From Balneolales bacterium (lineage in GTDB: Bacteria; Bacteroidota; Rhodothermia; Balneolales; Natronogracilivirgulaceae): a DNA stretch of 10,615 bases. Of the stretch, positions 1-7,204 are shown piece by piece (the stretch's first letter is position 1; each line of letters starts with the position of its first letter). The stretch is taken from contig SKYW01000044.1 of the NCBI GenBank assembly GCA_007127695.1, positions 1-10,615 of the forward strand, in the 5' to 3' direction. Below the pieces are notes generated by a model. That model made no database searches and was not told the DNA's origin. It saw nothing but the letters and a program-made list of their open reading frames with translations. The translations under genes were made by a program, and so were the position numbers.

Positions 1-578
1 ATATTGCGGACGAAATTGTGAAGCATTTCACGTCCATACTCCGTGTGCACGACTTCCGGATGGAACTGGACTCCGTACACCGGACGCAGGCTGTGCTTGA
101 CGGCGGCCACCGGCGCATTGTCGGTCCGGGCGATGACTTCGAACTGCTCAGGCAGGGTGACGATATGATCCCCGTGGCTCATCCAGACGATGCTGTCATC
201 GGGCAAGCCGGCAAAAAGCTCGTTGCGCTTGAGGACCGATATGCGCGCCCGTCCGAATTCGCGTTTTTCGGCATGCGAAACAGAGCCGGCTGAGATCGAG
301 TGCGTCATGATCTGCAGCCCGTAGCAGATGCCCAGAACGGGGACATCCAGTTCTAAAACGGCATCATTCAGCTCCGGAGCGTCCTGATCGTTGACGCTCA
401 TGGGTCCGCCCGAAAGGATCACGCCGGATGGAGGACGCGATTCAAACGTTTTCAGGTCGACGTTGTAGGGGTGTATTTCACAATAGACCTGGCTTTCGCG
501 AACCCTGCGGGCAATCAGCTGATTGTATTGGGAGCCGTAATCCAGGATCAGGATCCATTCATTTTCAGGTTTGATCAT
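1..578 (-). CDS. guaA: GMP synthase, glutamine amidotransferase domain (partial, 3' end outside window)
   Basis: GMP synthetase converts XMP to GMP in purine synthesis; its N-terminal class I glutamine amidotransferase domain supplies ammonia from glutamine. I translated this frame by hand: it opens MIKPENEWILILDYGSQYNQ and holds 192 codons before the window edge. Visible marks are the oxyanion stretch LSGGPMSV (residues 55-62), the nucleophile Cys85 in GICYGLQ, and His173 with Glu175 in QFHPEV, the complete catalytic triad. KREFGRA (105-111) matches the GuaA subfamily rather than other amidotransferases. The ATP-pyrophosphatase domain would lie left of position 1 and is not seen, so a stand-alone glutaminase subunit cannot be excluded, although bacteria normally have the fused form. 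The start is the ATG at 578, with GGAAGGGA about 10 bases upstream, and gcvH ends 34 bases before it. It is probably the last visible gene of the efp-acc operon. Confidence 0.93.
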   Translation of the reverse strand, partial: MIKPENEWILILDYGSQYNQLIARRVRESQVYCEIHPYNVDLKTFESRPPSGVILSGGPMSVNDQDAPELNDAVLELDVPVLGICYGLQIMTHSISAGSVSHAEKREFGRARISVLKRNELFAGLPDDSIVWMSHGDHIVTLPEQFEVIARTDNAPVAAVKHSLRPVYGVQFHPEVVHTEYGREMLHNFVRN

Positions 579-612
579 TTGGCACAGATCCCTTCCGGGG
601 GATTAAGCGTGA

Positions 613-993
613 TCAGGCAATAATTTCGTTGTAGTCATCTACGGCAAGCAGTTCTTCAAGCTGGGCAGGCTCACTCAGCTTGATCTTGATCATCCATCCC
701 TTTCCGTAGGGATCTTCGTTGATCAGCTCCGGCTCATCTTCCAGGGCTTCATTCCACTCCAGAATCTCGCCCGTTACGGGCATGTAGAGCTCGGATACGG
801 TCTTAACGGCTTCCACCGTCCCGAACGTATCATCCTTGTCCACCGACTCTCCAACCTTGTCGATTTCAACAAAGACGATATCACCGAGTTCGTTCTGGGC
901 AAAATCGGTGATGCCGACGGTTACCGTTCCATCTCCGTTGTCGCGAATCCATTCATGTTCACGAGTGTATTTGAGTTCTTTGGGATGATTCAT
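613..993 (-). CDS. gcvH: Glycine cleavage system H protein (lipoyl carrier)
   Basis: This 126-residue protein has the usual length of GcvH, the small cytosolic carrier whose lipoyl arm shuttles the aminomethyl group between the P, T and L proteins of the glycine cleavage system. The opening (KYTREHEW, residues 8-15) is typical, and the lipoylation site is Lys64 in GTVEAVKTVSELY. The C-terminal half (PVTGEILEWNEAL, then EDPYGKGWMIKI) follows the family closely. The ATG at 993 lies 11 bases after the accC stop; no clear Shine-Dalgarno sequence is seen, only a run of A residues. No gcvP, gcvT or lpd gene is in the window, so the gene is separated from its partner enzymes and sits between accC and guaA. 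Co-transcription with accC is inferred from the spacing. H protein is also a lipoate donor in some bacteria, so a role in lipoyl relay is possible. Confidence 0.95.
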   Translation of the reverse strand: MNHPKELKYTREHEWIRDNGDGTVTVGITDFAQNELGDIVFVEIDKVGESVDKDDTFGTVEAVKTVSELYMPVTGEILEWNEALEDEPELINEDPYGKGWMIKIKLSEPAQLEELLAVDDYNEIIA

Positions 994-1004
994 AATGGGT
1001 TTTT

Positions 1005-2357
1005 TTAGGAAAGATCGGGTTGAAACTTGAAATGATTTTCAAGGTACTTGGTGTCAAAATGACCGCTGACGAATGCCGGGTCATTCATGAGTTGCAGCTG
1101 ATATGGAATATTGGTCTTGATTCCCTCAATTACAAATTCGTTGAGAGATCGTTTCATGCGCTCGATGGCCAGACGGCGGTCAGGGGCGCTGACGATCAGT
1201 TTGGCTATCATGGAATCGTAGTATGGCGGGACCGAATATCCCGCGTAGGCGTGCGTATCCACCCGCACACTGTGTCCGCCAGGCAGGTGGAACGTCTGGA
1301 TCTTGCCGGCGGAGGGACGGAAGTTGAATTCGGGGTCCTCGGCGTTGATCCGGCATTCGATGCAGTGTCCGCGCATTTTCAGTGGTTTATTGTCCAGCGG
1401 CAGCCCGGCGGCAACCTCGATCTGGCGCTGGATGAGGTCCTCGTTGGTGACTTCCTCGGTGACCGGATGCTCCACCTGGATCCGCGTGTTCATCTCCATG
1501 AAGTAGAAATTGTGGTCCTTGTCGAGCAGGAATTCCACGGTGCCGGCACCTTCATACTGGATGGATTCGGCTGCGGCAATGGCGGCCTGTCCCATTTTCT
1601 CCCGAAGCTGGGGAGTCATGACGGGACATGGGGCCTCTTCCACCATTTTCTGGTAGCGTCGCTGCATGGAGCAGTCGCGCTCGCCGTAGTGGTTTACCAG
1701 TCCGTGACGGTCGCCGACGATCTGGATCTCGACATGGCGCGGCTCTACAATAAACTTTTCCAGGTAGATGTCGCCGTTACCGAAACAGGACACGGCTTCG
1801 TTGCGGGCGGCAATGAGCTGGCGGTCGATTTCCTTTTCCTCCATGACGATCCGCATTCCGCGTCCACCCCCGCCGGCCGAAGCCTTGAAGATAACGGGAT
1901 AGCCGATATCCGCAGCGATCTTTTTTGCCTCATCGGCAGAACGGATGACGCTCGGGCTGCCAGGAATGGTCGGCACGCCGAATTTCATGATGTTCTCCCG
2001 AGCCACGGCCTTGTTGCCCATGGTGTCTATCATCTTTGGCGAGGGACCGATGAACTTGATGTTGTGTTCCTCGCAGATGCGGGAAAATTCGGCATTCTCC
2101 GCAAGGAATCCGTAGCCGGGATGGATGGCCTTGGCATCGGTGATTTCTGCGGCAGCAATGATGCGCGGGATCTTGAGATAGCTGTCCCGTGCGGCAGGCG
2201 GACCGATGCATACGGCTTCATCGGCGAATTTCACGTGCAGGCTTTTCTCGTCCGCCGTGGAATAGACGGCAACCGTCTTGATGCCCATTTCCCGACAGGT
2301 CCGGATGACGCGCAGTGCGATCTCGCCCCGGTTGGCAATAAGTATTTTATCAAACAT
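1005..2357 (-). CDS. accC: Acetyl-CoA carboxylase, biotin carboxylase subunit
   Basis: AccC uses ATP and bicarbonate to carboxylate the biotin on AccB, the first half-reaction of malonyl-CoA formation for fatty acid synthesis. The 450-residue length matches the E. coli enzyme. The N-terminal biotin carboxylase domain opens [22 protein letters not shown] lies at 79-88; the ATP-grasp glycine loop [12 protein letters not shown] is at 158-169; [10 protein letters not shown] is at 228-237; and the active-site strand [10 protein letters not shown] (288-297) holds the Glu, Asn, Arg, Gln and Glu expected for metal, bicarbonate and biotin. Arg336 in ECRINAEDP opens the C-terminal domain. No key residue is missing. 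The ATG at 2357 follows the accB stop after only 8 bases, so the two are almost certainly cotranscribed and probably made in matching amounts. The carboxyltransferase genes accA and accD are not in the window. A very long open frame on the opposite strand is a shadow of this gene. Confidence 0.97.
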   Translation of the reverse strand: MFDKILIANRGEIALRVIRTCREMGIKTVAVYSTADEKSLHVKFADEAVCIGPPAARDSYLKIPRIIAAAEITDAKAIHPGYGFLAENAEFSRICEEHNIKFIGPSPKMIDTMGNKAVARENIMKFGVPTIPGSPSVIRSADEAKKIAADIGYPVIFKASAGGGGRGMRIVMEEKEIDRQLIAARNEAVSCFGNGDIYLEKFIVEPRHVEIQIVGDRHGLVNHYGERDCSMQRRYQKMVEEAPCPVMTPQLREKMGQAAIAAAESIQYEGAGTVEFLLDKDHNFYFMEMNTRIQVEHPVTEEVTNEDLIQRQIEVAAGLPLDNKPLKMRGHCIECRINAEDPEFNFRPSAGKIQTFHLPGGHSVRVDTHAYAGYSVPPYYDSMIAKLIVSAPDRRLAIERMKRSLNEFVIEGIKTNIPYQLQLMNDPAFVSGHFDTKYLENHFKFQPDLS

Positions 2358-2365
2358 AGTGCAGG

Positions 2366-2881
2366 TCAGGATGGATCGATGTGAAAGAGCGGCTGGTCAA
2401 ATTCCACCGGCTGTCCGTCATCAACCAGTATTTTGACAATTTTGCCAGAGTGCTCCGATTCGATCTCATTCATGATTTTCATGGCCTCCACAATGCAGAT
2501 TACGGCACCTTTGGAGACCGTATCCCCGACACTTACGAATGCGTCGGATTCCGGGGAGGGAGAGCGGTAAAAAGTTCCCACGATCGGGGAACGGACAGTG
2601 AGATAGTTGTTATCTGCGCCGGAAGCTGCCGCAGATTCGGGTGCGGACGCCTGGGGCGATGAGGGTGTGCCGGCTGATGGTGATGCAGGCGCTGCGCCAC
2701 CGGGGAGATGGAATTCCATCGGTTGCGGATGGCCCATGTACATGGAGGACGAGCCCTCTTTCATGATGGTATCAGGACGTTTCTTGACCCTTATCTTAAA
2801 ATCACCTTCTTCAATCTCAACTTCATTGACGTCGTTCTCCGCAATGAGCTTGAGAAGGTTCCTTATGGTTTTCAAATCCAT
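2366..2881 (-). CDS. accB: Acetyl-CoA carboxylase, biotin carboxyl carrier protein
   Basis: AccB carries the biotin that AccC carboxylates and that the AccAD carboxyltransferase uses to make malonyl-CoA. The protein has 171 residues. The N-terminal part ([20 protein letters not shown]) is the usual helical region, followed by a flexible linker rich in Ala, Pro and Ser (about 61-90). The C-terminal biotinyl domain starts near 93 ([18 protein letters not shown]). The biotinylation site is Lys135 in [11 protein letters not shown], and the protruding thumb typical of AccB is represented by the [13 protein letters not shown] segment. The ATG at 2881 has GGAG five bases upstream, inside the 13-base gap after efp. 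Biotin protein ligase is not in this window. The efp-accB-accC order is a widespread arrangement, which supports the assignment and a shared transcript. Confidence 0.96.
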   Translation of the reverse strand: MDLKTIRNLLKLIAENDVNEVEIEEGDFKIRVKKRPDTIMKEGSSSMYMGHPQPMEFHLPGGAAPASPSAGTPSSPQASAPESAAASGADNNYLTVRSPIVGTFYRSPSPESDAFVSVGDTVSKGAVICIVEAMKIMNEIESEHSGKIVKILVDDGQPVEFDQPLFHIDPS

Positions 2882-2894
2882 GATGACTCCAGGT

Positions 2895-3467
2895 TTAAAG
2901 TTTGATTCGTTCCAGATAGGCAGCTTCTTTTGAATTTACCTTGACCAGGTCTCCCTGGTTGATAAAAAGTGGTACCTGGATGGTGGCGCCGGTTTCCAGG
3001 GTGGCAGTTTTCGAGCCGCCCTGAGCAGTATCTCCCTTAAGGCCCGGTTCGGTTTCCGTGACTTCCAAAATAACCTGATCCGGCAGCTCGGTGAACAGGA
3101 TTTCCTCGGTCTCTGCCTGGACTACGACCTGAACGTCCTGGTTTTCTTTCAGGAAATCAGGGCGGTCCAGCTTCTCCCGTGGAATCGGGATCTGTTCGTA
3201 GGTCTCTTTATGCATGAAATGGTAGATGTCATCTTCACGATAGATGTACTGATAGGGACGGCGTTCGACGCGTACTGCTTCCACCGATTCACCGGCACGG
3301 AATGTTTTGTCGAGGACTTTCCCGCTCACGAGACCCTTGAGTTTGGTCCGCACAAAAGCACCGCCCTTGCCGGGTTTTACGTGCAGGAATTCAATGATAC
3401 TGTAGATGTCACCATTGATCATAATGGTGAGTCCGTTGCGAAAATCGGATGTGTTTACTTTAGGCAT
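2895..3467 (-). CDS. efp: Translation elongation factor P
   Basis: EF-P binds between the P and E sites of ribosomes stalled on polyproline and promotes peptide bond formation. From the ATG at 3467 the protein has 190 residues, the usual length. It opens [12 protein letters not shown] and carries the N-terminal KOW-like domain with the exposed loop [10 protein letters not shown], in which Lys34 is the residue modified in the Lys-type EF-P families. Two OB-type domains follow, and the C-terminal signature is [20 protein letters not shown]. The open frame extends 15 codons further upstream to 3512, but those codons overlap the promoter -7 box (3501-3508) and lie ahead of the expected transcript start, so they are not translated. 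No Shine-Dalgarno sequence is evident. The modifying enzymes (EpmA/B or others) are not in the window, so the type of modification is unknown. It is the first gene of the operon with accB, accC, gcvH and probably guaA. Confidence 0.96.
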   Translation of the reverse strand: MPKVNTSDFRNGLTIMINGDIYSIIEFLHVKPGKGGAFVRTKLKGLVSGKVLDKTFRAGESVEAVRVERRPYQYIYREDDIYHFMHKETYEQIPIPREKLDRPDFLKENQDVQVVVQAETEEILFTELPDQVILEVTETEPGLKGDTAQGGSKTATLETGATIQVPLFINQGDLVKVNSKEAAYLERIKL

Positions 3468-3500
3468 ATGGATCGGTAACAATTGGTTATAATCGAAGAC

Positions 3501-3532
3501 CAAAAATACCACTGTTGCAGCTTTCAGACAAA
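3501..3532 (-). promoter_or_regulatory. Bacteroidota-type promoter for the efp-accB-accC-gcvH-guaA operon
   Basis: Read on the minus strand, TTTG (3532-3529) is followed after exactly 20 bases by TATTTTTG (3508-3501). Both boxes match the primary sigma factor consensus of Bacteroidota, TTTG at -33 and TAnnTTTG at -7, with the preferred spacing of 19-21. Transcription would start near 3495, leaving a leader of about 28 bases before the efp ATG. The match is seen in sequence; activity is inferred. Confidence 0.72.
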
Positions 3533-3564
3533 TCTGTTGCAGAGATATCCGGCGCAGCTTCCTG

Positions 3565-3592
3565 CCGGAGTGTTCTATTGAAATCCGGAGTG
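3565..3592. repeat. Tandemly spaced direct repeat CCGGAGTG upstream of efp promoter
   Basis: The 8-mer CCGGAGTG occurs at 3565-3572 and again at 3585-3592, so the copies start 20 bases apart, about two helical turns. They lie in the 150-base gap between the transporter stop and the efp ATG, some 70-100 bases upstream of the predicted efp transcript start. They may be an activator site, or chance; no family can be named. Confidence 0.35.
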
Positions 3593-3617
3593 CTGAATTG
3601 GATTCAGGTGACCGTTA

Positions 3618-4976
3618 TCAGCTGATCAGATTGTACAGCGTGGTAATCAGAACCAGGGCGATCAGCAACGGACAAATGTATTTTACAAACACCGGCCAGA
3701 TTTTCGGGAACAGACTGTTGTCCATATCCTCAAATCCGTGCCGGATCTCATCCATGGCGTTTTCTGATTTCCAGAACCAGGCAAGGAAGATGCAAAGCAT
3801 GAGCCCGCCCAGCGGAAGCCCCACATTGTTGAAGATGGTAGCCAGCAGGTCGATTAGATTGATATTGTAGGATATGATCACGGCAAAAAGCATGACCAGG
3901 CCGCCTACGCCCATGGCCGCTTTTTTTCGCGAAACCTTGTGCTCATCAATAAAGTAGGAGACCGGTACTTCCAGCAGGGAGATGGTGGATGTAAGGGCAG
4001 CCATGCTCAGAAGAAGGAAAAACGAAACACCGAACAGCAGTCCGAATAAGCCGCCCATCGACTTGAAGAGGCTGGGCAACACATCGAAGACCAGGGTGGC
4101 GCTGGCAAAAAGCCGTCCGTCGTCACCCATGATGGTTATGCCGCTGTACTGGGCAACGAACATGGCCGGTATGATCAATAGTCCCGCAAGGAATGCGATG
4201 CCCACATCCGCAAGGGTTACATAGGTGGCGGATTCCACGATGTTCTGATTTTTTTTGAGATAGGAACCGTAGGTGAGAAGGGCACCCATACCCAGAGAGA
4301 GTGAGAAAAAGGCCTGACCCAGGGCTGAAAAGACAAGGGTTGTGTTGATGACAGAAAAATCGGGCAGCAGATAGAGCCGAAATCCGTCCATGCTGCCTCG
4401 CAGGGTTAAGACATAGACGATCATGATGATCAGCACGGATATCAGGATGGGCATCATGGTTTTTGTAGCACGCTCGATACCGTTGCTGACACCGCCGGTG
4501 ATGATTGCCACCGTGGCAATCATGAAGAGGATCGTGAAAATGGCGTTTTTAAAGCCGTTCCCAAGGTCTCCAACCCACTCTGAGGCACCGGTGAGGCCGG
4601 TGAAATAAAAGATTTCCTCGAAGACGAACCCGAACGTCCATCCGGCGACGACCAGATAAAACGAGAGGATCATCACCCCGCACATGACGCCCCACAAACC
4701 GATCAGCGGAGGGAACCAGCCGCTGCCGAGCTTTTTGAAGGCGCCGACCGGGTTGCGCCGGGTGTTGCGGCCAATGGCGAATTCGGCGATCATGACCGGC
4801 AGGCCTACAATCAGGCAGCAGATGAGATAGATCAGGATGAACGAGGCACCGCCGTTATCGGCCACCTGCGTTGGGAAGCCCCATATGTTCCCCAGCCCGA
4901 CAGCAGACCCGGCGGCCGCCAGTACAAAACCAAGCTTGGAATTCCAGTTACCTCTTTCAGTCCTATGTTCTGCCAA
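3618..4976 (-). CDS. Sodium-dependent transporter of the neurotransmitter:sodium symporter (NSS/SNF) family
   Basis: This 452-residue inner-membrane protein of about 11-12 hydrophobic segments belongs to the LeuT-fold NSS family, which couples sodium entry to uptake of amino acids or related small solutes. The unwound first helix is plain: LGFVLAAAGSAVGLGNIWGFP (residues 15-35), with the glycine-rich sodium and substrate site. The sixth-helix hallmark GQAFFSLSLGMGALLTYGSY follows mid-protein, and SMAALTSTISLLEVPVSYF corresponds to the helix 8 sodium site. The substrate cannot be read from the sequence. The Arg of the extracellular gate in LeuT (NFLRFP) is Gly33 here. The start is a TTG at 4976: an in-frame TAA lies five codons upstream, no ATG occurs before residue 60, and GGAG sits six bases ahead. 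The gene stands alone, 150 bases from efp and 159 bases from the debranching enzyme gene, so it is probably a single transcription unit. Confidence 0.93.
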   Translation of the reverse strand: MAEHRTERGNWNSKLGFVLAAAGSAVGLGNIWGFPTQVADNGGASFILIYLICCLIVGLPVMIAEFAIGRNTRRNPVGAFKKLGSGWFPPLIGLWGVMCGVMILSFYLVVAGWTFGFVFEEIFYFTGLTGASEWVGDLGNGFKNAIFTILFMIATVAIITGGVSNGIERATKTMMPILISVLIIMIVYVLTLRGSMDGFRLYLLPDFSVINTTLVFSALGQAFFSLSLGMGALLTYGSYLKKNQNIVESATYVTLADVGIAFLAGLLIIPAMFVAQYSGITIMGDDGRLFASATLVFDVLPSLFKSMGGLFGLLFGVSFFLLLSMAALTSTISLLEVPVSYFIDEHKVSRKKAAMGVGGLVMLFAVIISYNINLIDLLATIFNNVGLPLGGLMLCIFLAWFWKSENAMDEIRHGFEDMDNSLFPKIWPVFVKYICPLLIALVLITTLYNLIS

Positions 4977-4982
4977 ATTTTT

Positions 4983-4986
4983 CTCC
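4983..4986 (-). promoter_or_regulatory. Ribosome binding site that fixes the TTG start of the NSS transporter
   Basis: On the minus strand GGAG is followed by six bases and then TTG (4976-4974). Because an in-frame TAA occupies 4991-4989, the only usable start upstream of the conserved first helix is this TTG, and the Shine-Dalgarno match supports it. Confidence 0.7.
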
Positions 4987-5039
4987 GATTACGTCCTGTA
5001 ATATCCTGTCCGTCAGGAAGGTAAGCGAGATAAGCACAG

Positions 5040-5068
5040 AGTATACTGCAACCCGGATTCAAGAGCAA
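5040..5068 (-). promoter_or_regulatory. Possible promoter of the NSS transporter gene
   Basis: On the minus strand TTGCTC (5068-5063) and TATACT (5045-5040) are 17 bases apart, resembling a classical sigma-70 promoter. No TAnnTTTG box was found in this gap. Since the efp and metG promoters follow the Bacteroidota pattern, this classical match may be chance. It lies between a candidate terminator and the transporter start, which is the right place for a promoter. Confidence 0.25.
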
Positions 5069-5072
5069 CAGG

Positions 5073-5095
5073 AAAAAGTCTTCGGGACAGACTTT
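5073..5095 (-). terminator. Candidate intrinsic terminator after the debranching enzyme gene
   Basis: On the minus strand a 7-base stem, AAAGTCT (5095-5089), a 7-base loop, and AGACTTT (5081-5075) are followed by two more T residues, giving a run of five T. It begins 40 bases after the stop of the GH13 gene. The stem is AT-rich and the T run short, so termination may be weak. Confidence 0.4.
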
Positions 5096-5135
5096 GCAGC
5101 CCGGCTGTATAAGCCTTCTCGGGGAACAAGGGTTC

Positions 5136-7154
5136 TCAGGAAACTTGCCTTCTCAGGATAATACCCGATGTCGGCGGGACTGTGATCCCGGATCCCTGAA
5201 CAGGGCGGGGATTTTCCGGATAGACTTCCGTTGCATCGACGATTTGCTCCCAGCGTCCCTCTGGAAGGGCGACCTGATACCCGTTTTGGGAGTTGCCGTT
5301 CAGGCTGATTAGCATTGGCTGTTTCGGCCGGTACTTGCTGCGGATTTCGAATGTGATATGCAGGGCATCCTGATAGGGATGGAAGTGGATCTCATCGGGT
5401 TCGGCCTGACGCATCTGCGGGTTCTGCCTGCGCAACCGGATCAGATTCCGGTAGTACTTGAAAAGTCCGGCATTGGCCTCGATTTCGGCAAAGTCCAGGT
5501 GGTTGGTTTCGTTGTCCTTTTCGTAGCTGTTGTGGTCCAGTTTGCCCGAATGCGGGTCGCGCGGATTTACCGGGACGATCCACTTCGATCGCCCCCATTC
5601 CTGCCCGGAATGGATCATCGGGATGCCCTGCGCCGTCAGCAGAAACAGGGCAGCCAGACGAGCGCACTTCATCTCCTGCTCACTCAGCGCAATAACAGGT
5701 GCTTTGCTCTGGAAAACAGCGTCTTTTTTCCCATGGTCAAGGCCAATCCGGATAAAATCGCCAAGGGTGTACCCGTCGTGGGATTCCAGATAGTTGAGCG
5801 CGTGTTCCTGCTGATGGAAACGGCCGTTGGACTGATGCAACAGGGTGCCTCGAATATAATTTTCGAGCGACTCGCGATTTGACTCATAGTGCCACTTGCC
5901 AAAAATGAATCCGGGAGTGTGGATGGGATCAATGCCCTTCACGCCATTCCGGATCTGGTCGTTCCAGGCGCTCCATCCGTGTCCGGAGAAGCCGGTGGGA
6001 TCGTATCCGCCGCCCCAGGGCTCTGCGATCAGCAACACATTGGGGTTGACTTTTTGTGCCTCTGTGCGGATTTCGGAGATGGTTTGCCGGTCGATCAGGT
6101 TGGCAAGGTCAAAGCGGAACCCGTCGATATGGTACTCCTGCATCCACCATTTTACCGATGAGATGATCAGTTCACGGATATGGGGTGATTCCGTGCGCAG
6201 GTCGTTGCCGCAGCCACTGTGGTTGGTAAGCCGGCCTTCCTCGTCGGTTCGGAAGAACTCCTGATTGTCGAGGTACATCAACGGGTTCTGGTCATACTGG
6301 GAGACATGGTTGTAGACCACGTCCATGATCACGGCGATACCCTCGCGGTGCAGCTCCCGGATCATGTATTTCAACTCCCTTGACGCGGTTACCGGATCAC
6401 CGGTGAAGGCGCCGGCCCGGTCGCTTCCGTTCGCGGTGTACATGGTCTCCGGAGCAAAAAAGAAGCTGGTCATATATCCCCAGTAGTTGCGGCCGTACGG
6501 ATTCCAGGTGTTGCGGAATCCCTCCGGTGTGTCCATTTCAAACGGGGGCTCAAATCCCGCAAATTTCTGCAGAGGCAGCAACTCCACGGCATTCACGCCC
6601 AGCCGTTTCAGATGGTCGATACCGCCGGTGATATCCTTTTCAACAAAACCGAGATATGTGCCGGGTTTTTTGGAGCCGGCGGACGGGTGGGCGGTGAGGT
6701 CTTTGACGTGGACCTCGTAGATGACCAGATCACGTTGTTCAGGCGGGATCACAAAGGTGTCGCCCTGCCAGTCAAAACTGTCCGGACCGGCAATCCGGCT
6801 TTTCGGAAGCTGCTGGTAGTGATTGACGGAGGTGACCTGGGTGGCCCAGGGATCGGCAAGCAGGTGAGGAGGTTTCAGCAACCCCTTTTCGTCGGGATGA
6901 TGTTTGAGGCTATAGCCATAGTACTTGCCGGTGTGCTCACCGGGCAGTTCCAGGGCCCAGCTTCCATCGGGAAGCTTGTCCATGGGGTGGTGTTGTCCTT
7001 TGGGCTGACGGTAACTGTCGAATAGCACCAGTTCTACCTGCGATGCTTTGGGACAGTACACCCGGAAGGTGCAACTTTCCTGTTCCTGGCGGGCGCCCCA
7101 GGGTTGCAATACAGCATTTATGTGACCGGTATCACGGTCTCCATTGCGAAACAC
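5136..7154 (-). CDS. GH13 alpha-glucan debranching enzyme (pullulanase/isoamylase type) with N-terminal CBM48-like domain
   Basis: This 672-residue protein should hydrolyse alpha-1,6 branches of glycogen or related glucans. An N-terminal beta-rich segment (about 12-110; TFRVYCPKASQVELVLFD) resembles the CBM48/isoamylase N-domain. The GH13 barrel follows with its conserved regions: DVVYNHV (278-284), DGFRFDLANLID (344-355) with nucleophile Asp349, LIAEPWGG with acid/base Glu378, and LESHDG with Asp460. A beta domain closes the protein. The signatures are mixed: RNYWGYMTSFFFAPE resembles isoamylase/GlgX, whereas SGCGNDLRTESPHIRE and the region II pattern look like type I pullulanase, so the exact bond preference is open. 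No signal peptide or lipobox is seen, so it is probably cytoplasmic and acts in storage-glucan turnover. The start is a GTG at 7154: an in-frame TAA lies two codons upstream and AGGAG precedes by nine bases. It follows metG by 50 bases, probably on the same transcript. No other glycogen gene is nearby. Confidence 0.9.
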   Translation of the reverse strand: MFRNGDRDTGHINAVLQPWGARQEQESCTFRVYCPKASQVELVLFDSYRQPKGQHHPMDKLPDGSWALELPGEHTGKYYGYSLKHHPDEKGLLKPPHLLADPWATQVTSVNHYQQLPKSRIAGPDSFDWQGDTFVIPPEQRDLVIYEVHVKDLTAHPSAGSKKPGTYLGFVEKDITGGIDHLKRLGVNAVELLPLQKFAGFEPPFEMDTPEGFRNTWNPYGRNYWGYMTSFFFAPETMYTANGSDRAGAFTGDPVTASRELKYMIRELHREGIAVIMDVVYNHVSQYDQNPLMYLDNQEFFRTDEEGRLTNHSGCGNDLRTESPHIRELIISSVKWWMQEYHIDGFRFDLANLIDRQTISEIRTEAQKVNPNVLLIAEPWGGGYDPTGFSGHGWSAWNDQIRNGVKGIDPIHTPGFIFGKWHYESNRESLENYIRGTLLHQSNGRFHQQEHALNYLESHDGYTLGDFIRIGLDHGKKDAVFQSKAPVIALSEQEMKCARLAALFLLTAQGIPMIHSGQEWGRSKWIVPVNPRDPHSGKLDHNSYEKDNETNHLDFAEIEANAGLFKYYRNLIRLRRQNPQMRQAEPDEIHFHPYQDALHITFEIRSKYRPKQPMLISLNGNSQNGYQVALPEGRWEQIVDATEVYPENPRPVQGSGITVPPTSGIILRRQVS

Positions 7155-7163
7155 GTATATTTA

Positions 7164-7168
7164 CTCCT
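7164..7168 (-). promoter_or_regulatory. Ribosome binding site that fixes the GTG start of the debranching enzyme
   Basis: AGGAG on the minus strand is followed by nine bases and GTG (7154-7152). The stop codon TAA at 7163-7161 is in frame, so translation cannot begin further upstream. The next in-frame Met (residue 58) would cut into the N-terminal domain. Confidence 0.65.
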
Positions 7169-7204
7169 GCTTGCTGCGTGATAAACTAATTGACCTTTGA
7201 GCCA

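Noticed and set aside
18..293. A 91-codon plus-strand open frame at the left edge
   Set aside because: It is antisense to the GuaA amidotransferase domain, whose catalytic triad is intact; the translation has no family look.
1020..2384. A 454-codon open frame on the plus strand covering nearly all of accC and the end of accB
   Set aside because: The minus strand carries an unmistakable full-length biotin carboxylase. The antisense translation shows no recognisable domain, is rich in His, Gly and Asp as expected from reading GC-rich codons backward, and lacks a plausible promoter.
3546..3568. Hairpin TCCGGC ... GCCGGA on the minus strand between the transporter and efp
   Set aside because: It could form a 6-base stem, but the sequence after it (ATATCTCTG) is not a T run and it lies upstream of the efp promoter; terminator or regulatory function is unsupported.
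3594..3607. Small inverted repeat (TGAAT, three bases, ATTCA) just after the transporter stop as a possible terminator
   Set aside because: The stem is short and AT-rich, and no T run follows on the minus strand, so I cannot support a terminator call.
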